From: an uncultured Pelagibacteraceae bacterium
GTDB lineage: Bacteria; Pseudomonadota; Alphaproteobacteria; Pelagibacterales; Pelagibacteraceae
DNA: 33,129 bases
Reading direction: 5' to 3'
Assembly: GCA_902532225.1 (NCBI GenBank)
Contig: CACAHI010000009.1
Coordinates: 1-33,129, forward strand
Of the stretch, positions 1 through 8,300 are shown one piece after another; position 1 is the first letter of the stretch; each line of letters opens with the position of its first letter. A program made the translations under genes and the position numbers. Under the pieces are notes generated by a model that was not told the origin of the DNA, did no database searches, and was given only the letters and a program-made list of their open reading frames with translations.

Positions 1-1092
1 AAAAATTATTTTAATTCTAAAAAAATTATTTTAATTACCGCAATATTTGGTATTTTTGTTTTAACTAATTTTAATCCAAACTTTACGCACCATAAGCTTG
101 TTGAAAGATATAAAGGATTAACGAATAAGTGGACTTCTAATGATTTAGTTTTTTGGGATACTAAGTACCACTCAGAATATGTAAAAAATAATTTTTTTAG
201 AAATGATAATTGGTTTAATGTATTAAAATATTCATTTTATTATCAAGATACAAATCCTTCAGGAACCAGAAGTCTTTCAAAAATTGATAAAAATAAAAAT
301 TTTGTAAACTTTACTAACTTTGGTGAAATCATTCAGAAAAAAAAATACAACAATATTTTTGTTATAATTAATGAGTCCTATCCTAATTTTAGAGACAAAA
401 TATTAAGAAATAATTTAATGCAAAAAATTAAATTTAATAATGACGATGTTATTATTCAAAATTTTAAAAAAAAATGGAACAGAAAATTAACTACACAAGG
501 TTCTGAAATGGAATTTTTTTGCAATAAAAGAGTTGATTATGAAAAATTTATTACAAATGAATTAAAAACTTTTATAAATGAAAATAATTGTTGGATTAAC
601 TTAATGAAAGATAAAAATTTTGTTTATATTCACAGTTATGACGAATATTTTTTTAATAGAAAAAGATATAAAAGTTTTTTTGATAAAACTTATTTCAAAA
701 GAGATTTGGACGCTTTTAACTTCAAAAACTGTGATCAAAAATATAGCGGTATATGTGATTATGAAATTTTAAATAACATGGATAAACTAATCTCAAGAGA
801 AAAAAATAATTTTGTAATTTTTTTAACAGTTAACAATCATATACCTTTAGAACCTTTTTATAAAAATTCTTACATTGATTGTAAAGAAAACTTTCCTTTA
901 AATTTAAGTGAACAATTTTGTATTCTTTATAATAATCAAATGTTTTTCAATGAAAGTATTTCTAAATTTCTATCCAATATGCCTGAAAATGATTTACTTG
1001 TTTTATTTTCTGACACGCCTCCAATGTTTCATGAAAAAAGAAGAGTTCATTTTGAAGATTTAATTGATGTTTACTTTTTTTCTAAAAAATAA
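1..1092 (+). CDS. Alkaline-phosphatase-superfamily / sulfatase (LTA synthase-like) membrane protein, C-terminal part; 5' end off window
   Basis: Frame 1 is open from base 1 to the TAA at 1090-1092, so the ORF track start at 418 is internal. Motif-like segments: VIINESYPNF (nucleophile region), FLTVNNHIPLEP, LLVLFSDTPPMFHE. Confidence 0.6.
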   Translation, partial: KNYFNSKKIILITAIFGIFVLTNFNPNFTHHKLVERYKGLTNKWTSNDLVFWDTKYHSEYVKNNFFRNDNWFNVLKYSFYYQDTNPSGTRSLSKIDKNKNFVNFTNFGEIIQKKKYNNIFVIINESYPNFRDKILRNNLMQKIKFNNDDVIIQNFKKKWNRKLTTQGSEMEFFCNKRVDYEKFITNELKTFINENNCWINLMKDKNFVYIHSYDEYFFNRKRYKSFFDKTYFKRDLDAFNFKNCDQKYSGICDYEILNNMDKLISREKNNFVIFLTVNNHIPLEPFYKNSYIDCKENFPLNLSEQFCILYNNQMFFNESISKFLSNMPENDLLVLFSDTPPMFHEKRRVHFEDLIDVYFFSKK

Positions 1093-1094
1093 TT

Positions 1095-2375
1095 TTATTT
1101 TGCATCTATAGCTACTATTGTTAAGTCATCTTTTTGAATCTTCCCGGACTTAACAATATCTTCAATAATAACTTTTAATCTTTTGCTGTTTGGTGTTGAT
1201 TGATATTTTTTAATATAATTTTGAAAACCTTCTGAGCCTAACATTTCGCCGTTCGGATCTTTAATTTCAGTAACGCCATCAGTAAAAATATACATCGAGC
1301 TTTCTGCAAAGGATATTGAACTTTCTTTATAAGTAATCTTTGGCATGATGCCCAATGGTGGGCCTGCCTCTGTATGATTAGAAAATTTTCCATCCTTTGA
1401 ATAAATTAAAGGAGGTTCGTGACCAGCATTCGAAATAAGTAATTCCTTTTTATTACTATCGTATATTCCAATCAACATAGTTACAAACATCCCTCTTGCT
1501 GCTGTTTCGCAAATTTCTTTATTTAATAAATTTAATAAGTCTGATGCTGAAAACATTGTTTTACTTAAACATCTATAAAGGCTTGAAGCCTTTGACATTA
1601 AAAGTGACGACTTAATACCTTTTCCTGACACATCAGCAACTCCAAATCCATATTTACCATCTCCTAAATCAGAAAAATTATAAAAATCTCCAGAAACTAC
1701 TTTTGCTGGAATATTTATACCAGCTATAGGAAATGGATCTTCTTTATTTTTTGATAGTAAAGTTTTTTGAATCTCTCCGACTATTTCTATTTCTTTTTGC
1801 ATTCTATTTTTATCAACGAGTTCTTTGGCCATTTTGGCATTTCTGATAGCAAGAGCTGCTGGTGTTGCAAGAGTTTCTAAAAGTTTTCTGTCGCTTTCTT
1901 CAAAAAGTTTATTTGTTGTCTTTTTATTTAAACAATGAATTACTCCAATGCATTCATTTGCTGCAATAAGAGGTGCACATAAAACTGAGTATGTTGTAAA
2001 GTTTGTTTTGTTATCTAGATCAAAATAAAATTCTGCGATCTCTCTTACATCTTTTCTTACATCTCCGACTCTAATACATTTTTTTTGTAAAATAGCTTTG
2101 CCCATCACTCCTTGTGTTAAAGGAATTTCATACTCCTCTAAATAAGCTTGGTGTTTTGATGCAATGCATTGAAAGACCTGTTTTTTATCTTCAATTAAAA
2201 AAATATTGGCAGCTTGAGCATTGATTCTTTTAATTATAACTTCTAAAGAATTTTGAAGTGTTTCATTTAAATCAAGAGATGTGGCAAACTCTTGATTCAT
2301 TTGAGTAATGATCTGCAAATCCTGAATTCTAGAGTCTTCTTTTATTACTTCGGGCTTTTTGGATTTAAAAAACAT
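1095..2375 (-). CDS. GAF domain + PP2C/SpoIIE (RsbU-type) serine phosphatase
   Basis: N-terminal GAF-like region (LNETLQNSLEVIIKRINAQAANIFLIED...) followed by a PP2C/RsbU core (VVSGDFYNFSDLGDGKYGFGVADVSGKGIKSSLLMS, ISNAGHEPPLIY, YIFTDGVTEIKDPNGEMLG). Confidence 0.85.
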   Translation of the reverse strand: MFFKSKKPEVIKEDSRIQDLQIITQMNQEFATSLDLNETLQNSLEVIIKRINAQAANIFLIEDKKQVFQCIASKHQAYLEEYEIPLTQGVMGKAILQKKCIRVGDVRKDVREIAEFYFDLDNKTNFTTYSVLCAPLIAANECIGVIHCLNKKTTNKLFEESDRKLLETLATPAALAIRNAKMAKELVDKNRMQKEIEIVGEIQKTLLSKNKEDPFPIAGINIPAKVVSGDFYNFSDLGDGKYGFGVADVSGKGIKSSLLMSKASSLYRCLSKTMFSASDLLNLLNKEICETAARGMFVTMLIGIYDSNKKELLISNAGHEPPLIYSKDGKFSNHTEAGPPLGIMPKITYKESSISFAESSMYIFTDGVTEIKDPNGEMLGSEGFQNYIKKYQSTPNSKRLKVIIEDIVKSGKIQKDDLTIVAIDAK

Positions 2376-2455
2376 CTTTTATATTGTACATTTTACATCT
2401 ATTTTGATAATTTTAACAATAATGGAAGTTATAATATATTCACCTAATTTTTATT

Positions 2456-2472
2456 TGCATCTTCAAGATGCA
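2456..2472. repeat. Perfect 17-nt inverted repeat TGCATCTT-C-AAGATGCA in a divergent intergenic region
   Basis: TGCATCTT is the exact reverse complement of AAGATGCA; lies between the divergent phosphatase gene and pilD. Confidence 0.7.
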
Positions 2473-2539
2473 CTAGTTTTTATACAGTATTGTATTGATG
2501 GGATATTGCAAGTAGCTACTCAATTCAAAATATAAAATT

Positions 2540-3310
2540 GTGTTTTATTTTGCTGCATTTGTATTGGGATGTATTTGGGGTAGCTTCAGTAACGTTTGTA
2601 TCTACCGACTTCCTAACGACCAAAGCGTTGTTAAAGGAAGATCTTTTTGCACTTCGTGTAAAGAACAAATAAAATGGTATGATAACATTCCATTTTTATC
2701 ATTTATATTTCTTAAAGGAAAATGCAGAAGATGTGGTAATAAAATTAGTTCACAATATTTTTTGGTTGAGTTTGTTTCAGCAATTAGTTTTATAATTGTC
2801 TATCATTTATATGGAATATCCATCACAACATTGTTACTAATAATTTTAAGTATATTTTTTATAATTATTTTTTTTATTGATTTAAAACATTTTATAATTC
2901 CAAATGAATTAACTTTTCCATTAATGTTAATCGGTTTTATAAAATCTTTTGAACCAAACTTAAATCAAACAATATTTCCAAATTATATTAATTCTTTAAT
3001 TGGTGGAGTTTTTGGTTATCTAATAATTTGGTTGATCATTTTATTCTACAAGAAAGTTAGAAACAAAGATGGAATGGGCCTTGGTGATGCAAAATTAATG
3101 GCTGTAGTTGGATTTTGGTTTGGATGGACGAGCATTCCATTTACAATTTTTATTTCATCTTTTGTAGCTTTATTTTTTGCAATTCCATCTTTAATTAAAA
3201 AAAATAAAAACATGACAACACAGATTCCTTTTGGACCTTACATAATTATAGGATGCATAATTTATGTATCTTTTGCAAATCAAATAAAACATATGTTCCT
3301 ATATGGATAA
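2540..3310 (+). CDS. pilD: Type 4 prepilin leader peptidase (A24 family), GTG start
   Basis: GSFSNVCIYRLP, two CxxC zinc motifs (CTSCKEQIKWYDNIPFLSFIFLKGKCRRCG), FIDLKHFIIPNELTFP and GMGLGDAKLMAVVGFWFG (catalytic Asp/GxGD region). Confidence 0.93.
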   Translation: MFYFAAFVLGCIWGSFSNVCIYRLPNDQSVVKGRSFCTSCKEQIKWYDNIPFLSFIFLKGKCRRCGNKISSQYFLVEFVSAISFIIVYHLYGISITTLLLIILSIFFIIIFFIDLKHFIIPNELTFPLMLIGFIKSFEPNLNQTIFPNYINSLIGGVFGYLIIWLIILFYKKVRNKDGMGLGDAKLMAVVGFWFGWTSIPFTIFISSFVALFFAIPSLIKKNKNMTTQIPFGPYIIIGCIIYVSFANQIKHMFLYG

Positions 3311-3545
3311 ATTTTTATTCTTTAATATTATTGTATCAGCATTAAATGTATTTATAATTGTTTATGCATACTCATTAAATTTTTTTCCTACTAAATGGCG
3401 AAAAAAAGTAAACCAAGATACATTAGTTGGTTTGGCTTTAATTTTTTTTACAATGCTAACCATGTTTAGTTGGATTATATATTTTTATTTTAAAATTTTT
3501 AAACCTTTTGAAGATATAGGTTTATTTTTAGTTTTAATGAATTAA
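3303..3545 (+). CDS. Small membrane protein, two predicted TM segments
   Basis: 80 aa ORF overlapping the pilD 3' end by 8 nt; two hydrophobic stretches. Confidence 0.55.
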   Translation: MDKFLFFNIIVSALNVFIIVYAYSLNFFPTKWRKKVNQDTLVGLALIFFTMLTMFSWIIYFYFKIFKPFEDIGLFLVLMN

Positions 3546-5383
3546 AATTTACTTTTAAATCCAATATTTAAAGAATAGGTTTCTTGTTTAGAATTTGTTT
3601 TTTTTGCAGAGGCATCAAAGTGTATATTTGTATTCTTTTTAAAAGAATAATCAGTTAATAATGCAATTTTTGAATTGAAATCTTCCTGTACTCCTCCATC
3701 AAAATTCTTTTGGTATCCATTAAAATTATACTTTTGGTTTTTTCCGTCTATGATAGTTCTATATCCAAAAGTTAATTCAGGATTAAATTTAAATTTATTT
3801 TTTGGCAATGTCGACCAGCCTAAAGTAACATCACCCATGACTTGTCCTAAAGTTCGATTTTTCCACGTTACGTGATCAGATGTTTCCTCGTAATTAAAAA
3901 AATTTTCAAAACTAGAGTCTAAATTATACTTTAAATATGAGTTGTTATTTAGTTTTTTAGAAAACTGCGTTCCAATAATTGATGAAATTGATTTATGATT
4001 AGCTTTAATAATTTCTTTGCCTCCTGCAACAAGATTATTTAATCGAATACGATTACCATTATAGTCATGATAACCAAAAATTGCTTTGATATTTAAATTT
4101 TCTAAAAAAAAACCAGCTTGATATGTTTTATCTTCAATATTTTGATTAAGTAAATCAATACTATTATCTAAAAAATTAAAAACTAAATGACCTTTAATTT
4201 TATCGTTCTCACTTGGATAACCAAAAGCAAATCCATTTATATTGCTAGCAAACTTATTAATAGATTTTCCTCTTTCTCTTTTTGAATATGATTTTAATGG
4301 TAAAGCAAAACTTTCATTATTTTCCATTTTAATTTTTGCAAAATCATAAACATCGTTGATTATATCTGTTCTTAAAGCTCCTATTTCATCAGAAACTGAC
4401 TGATACAATGGTGACACTGATTCTACAAAGTCTTCGCTATAGGCTAGCTCTCCACAATTAGATTTATTATTTACACTCCACGTTCCTGTTACTTTAAAAT
4501 AATATGAAGAGCAAAGATCTAAATTAAGTGTACTGCCTGTAGCACTGTTAGTGTCAGCATCAATTATACCTACTAGAACGGTACCATCGAATAAATTCAC
4601 TGTGTTGTTATCGTTTTGTAATTGTATAGATGCTCTAATACTATAACTTGTGTTATCAACGATTATTTTTCCATAGTTATTTAAAGTAGAATTTTGACCT
4701 AATTCAACTGAATCCCATTCGGCCTGAATAGTTCCCCAGTTATTTATTGTGCTGCGATTACTAGCTTGTGCATCAGAAGTTTTTGTTGCTATTGCTCCAG
4801 AACCAGCTGAAGAAATTAATCCTCCAGGATAGTTATTTATTATACTATCATTGTCTTCATACATTAGTATTGCTTCTTGAGTAGTGTCAGCAACTATATC
4901 TCCATAGTTGTCAATTTTAGTTTTATCAGAAGCATGAAATCTTATAGTCCATTTATTAGACGTCTTAATAGTGCCTTCGTTGTAAATATAAGGACCAATA
5001 CCATCTCCATCATTGTCTTGGTCATTGTTAGGAACAAATATAGCAGAAAAGCCTTCATTATAGATGGTTCCATAGTTATATATTTTTATATCATAAGCTC
5101 CATCTGTACCGGTTCCTGTTATTGTTTGGTTTGTGGCAGTCTCATCATCTTCGTAACTATGTAAAGTCCCTCTATTTGTGATTGTAATGTCACCAGACTT
5201 AACTCTTAAACCTTTTTGATGATTAAGAAAGAAAAGAGTGACACCTGAGTTAATAGTAAAGTCTTCGGTAACATTAGTACTGCTAGTTCTTGTCTCAGTT
5301 TCAGAAATAGTTTCTGCGTATGAATTAGTGAAAAATACTAAAAAAAAAAATAATTTAATTATTAAGAAAAAGTTTTTGTTCAT
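3542..5383 (-). CDS. Autotransporter-like outer-membrane protein (beta-helix-like passenger + C-terminal beta-barrel)
   Basis: N-terminal signal peptide (MNKNFFLIIKLFFFLVFFTNSYA); repeated short N-[YW]-G-[TKD]-I units (NYGTI, NYGDI, NWGTI, NYGKI); C-terminal half of alternating beta strands ending ...YSLNIGFKSKF with terminal Phe. Confidence 0.75.
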   Translation of the reverse strand: MNKNFFLIIKLFFFLVFFTNSYAETISETETRTSSTNVTEDFTINSGVTLFFLNHQKGLRVKSGDITITNRGTLHSYEDDETATNQTITGTGTDGAYDIKIYNYGTIYNEGFSAIFVPNNDQDNDGDGIGPYIYNEGTIKTSNKWTIRFHASDKTKIDNYGDIVADTTQEAILMYEDNDSIINNYPGGLISSAGSGAIATKTSDAQASNRSTINNWGTIQAEWDSVELGQNSTLNNYGKIIVDNTSYSIRASIQLQNDNNTVNLFDGTVLVGIIDADTNSATGSTLNLDLCSSYYFKVTGTWSVNNKSNCGELAYSEDFVESVSPLYQSVSDEIGALRTDIINDVYDFAKIKMENNESFALPLKSYSKRERGKSINKFASNINGFAFGYPSENDKIKGHLVFNFLDNSIDLLNQNIEDKTYQAGFFLENLNIKAIFGYHDYNGNRIRLNNLVAGGKEIIKANHKSISSIIGTQFSKKLNNNSYLKYNLDSSFENFFNYEETSDHVTWKNRTLGQVMGDVTLGWSTLPKNKFKFNPELTFGYRTIIDGKNQKYNFNGYQKNFDGGVQEDFNSKIALLTDYSFKKNTNIHFDASAKKTNSKQETYSLNIGFKSKF

Positions 5384-5399
5384 TTTCTTAAAATTTTAA

Positions 5400-8300
5400 C
5401 TAGAAACCGCTTTCTCTCCAGCTTCCTCTACTTGATTGAACTTCTCCTGCTGCTGCTAAAACTTTATACAACGTATCTTCATCTTCTTTAGGTCCAGCAA
5501 CGTTAGCAAAAAGTGTATCACCAAAAATTACTAATTCTGATAAAATACCTTCTCTTACTTTTTTACATTCCTTGCCGTTAGCTACACCACCTCTAGTTAA
5601 AAGATGAGAATTGTTAGATCCACATTCATCATCAGCTACACATATGTATGCCATTCCAATAGTACATGGGTTACTACCTGGCGGTGGTTCGTAAATTGGA
5701 AAATACACTTGCCCCTTAAACAAAGTTGGTGCTGCAGAAAGTTTTCTATGAGTATTTAGTGTTGATGGGTTATTTGGAGCCAAACCATCTACTGTATCGA
5801 GATGTATTACCCATGCTAAATCACCAGGGGCAGGTCCATCTTGGCAAGTAACTTTGCCAGTTGTATTAACACATACCACGCCATCATCAATATCTTTGGC
5901 AGCATTGGCACCTTCGTGTGCTGTTTTTATAAAAGTACTATCCGTTTCAGGTGGGATATGTACTGCGTTAAGATGTTTAAAGAACGGATAATAAGGATCT
6001 TTTACTCCATATAATATGTTATCCATATTTTTCGATCCGCCACCTATGTTTCCAAAATTTCCTGTTCCACCAAATAACCAAAATTCACGTGTAGTTACTC
6101 CAATTCCAGCATCCATTGAAAAATAACTATATCTTCTATTTTCAGTATCGGCATTTAATCTAAATAATGTTGTTTGATCAAATAAATCTGCGCTATTATC
6201 AGTTGAACTAGTTAAATTAATTTTTGTAATTTTACCTTCAAGGTCATTGAAGTATACCATTGCTCCTCTCCAAGGAATGTTGAATGCAGTATCGGGAGTG
6301 ATTACAACTGCAGATGAAGGTAATGAATTACCTATATCACTTCCATTTGGAGTTAACATAAGTCCTTCATTTGTAAGTATTCCACTTGGATCAGTGTCAA
6401 CTATAGTGATTGGACCTCCATTAGTCTCCCAACCATAAATTGATCCTGGGTCATCCATATCTTCCAAATTAACAAGATAAACTGCAGAACCAGCACATAA
6501 ATTTGTACTACCCATTCCAGCGCCCATAACAGCTACATAAGTATCTTTTTTATAATTGCTTCTTTCGCCCTTTTTCTCAGAAGGAATTCTAACTATTCTT
6601 GGTGTTGACCACGTTTCGCCTAATTGGCTATAGTTGTATTTAGGGTCAATATCCCCAGCAGAAGTACAAGAAGTAGCAACGTTGAAACCATTAGTTGGTA
6701 TTTCTGTTTCTACAGTAGTTGTTACTTCATTACCTTTATCATCAGTGGTAGTAGTTGTAGTAGTTTCTAATACACTACCAGAGGCAGCAAAAAATTTGTC
6801 TGCACCAAAGGTAACAACTAACTGACCAGCAACATATTTTGCATTATCGAAATCTATAACTTTTAATGTGCCGTCTACTCTTTCTGTAACTTTTAAATTA
6901 CTTTTAGGAACATTTACACCATCAGGTGCATGCGGGGTTATTCCTTCAAAAGTAAATGTTGTCCCTTGGTAACATGAAGCTGTTCCAGTCACATGAAAAG
7001 AACCTCCTGCAGCAGTATTGGTTTGACAAAAAGCAATATTATCTTGATTAGTACAAGCTGCTTCACCCTCTTGACCACAAGACTCAGTATCTAAATCTCG
7101 AGCATCATTATAATTTTTTGTTGCCTGTTGACCTTCTAGTGAATCTACAATGCTTGCAGATCCTGACGTGTAAGGGTGCTCTGTTATAACTCCTTCGTTA
7201 TCAGCAACTAAAACCTTATTGTTTATTGCGTCATTGAAAATTGAATACATGTGTATTGGACCTTTTCCTTCTACTAATATTGGATTAGTTACATCTAACA
7301 CTGAAAATCCAGCACCACCTCTTCCGTAAGGTATCATTAAAATGGTACGCCATGATTTTGTAGTCTCTAAATTTCCAGCTGTATCATAACCTGCCATATA
7401 CACATCGTGAACTATTGGTGATCCATCAACACCAAAAATTGCATTTGTTCCTCCTTTAGCAATTCTATTACCATCTTTATCAAAAGTGACATCAACCGAT
7501 CCTTCTAGGTCTGGATTTATAATTGATGGCATAATAGCAGCTATAAATGGTGGTACGAAAGCCCATTCTTCTTTACCATCTTCAGCATTTATTGCATGTA
7601 ACATTCCAGAGTTTGAACCAGCGTAAATTACTTTTCTTCTCCCCATGTTATTCTTTCTAAAACTTTGATAATTATTTGCAGATCTAAAATATGCTTCTTC
7701 GTTAGAACCAAAAAAATCTGTGCTTGCATCGGGAGGCCCTATTTCTACCAACTGAGAATGGTATATATCTCCTAAAACATGTTGTCTTTTTTGAGTAACA
7801 TTACAATCACCATTATAGTCAAAATAATCAGTTCCCTTCATGAAGTTAATTAAACCTTTGGCATCGTCTTCATGTCCAGCTTCTCCAACGTGTCCGCCTG
7901 CTTGTGTTGAACAATGTGAAGTTGCGTTGTGGTAATCTAAAACAGTGTATCCTAAAAGCCCAAACATCTCGATTATAGCATCTGAGTTTTCAACATTAAA
8001 ATTATCCCAATTTCCGATATAACTTGCATCAGGTATTGCACTCCAAATTTTTCTTGTGTCAGCTGCTCCTGCTGCCGATGCCTGTATTCTCACTTCTCTT
8101 GCAGCGTCCCAATTTCCATGTGCATTTCCAGATTTAGTATTATGCTCTACTGAACCGTTCGCATTAAGTTTTTTTCTTAAAATTGTTCCATGCCATTCAC
8201 CATATTGTTCATAACCAAATTGAGCTTGATATAATGATCCACCTTCTTGAACTGTTGCGGTAATTGATGGTGCTGTAAATGATAATTTTTCAGCAAGAAT

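Noticed and set aside
3675-5164. Plus-strand ORFs at 3675-3875 and 4877-5164
   Set aside because: Antisense to the autotransporter-like CDS; short and without recognisable domains.
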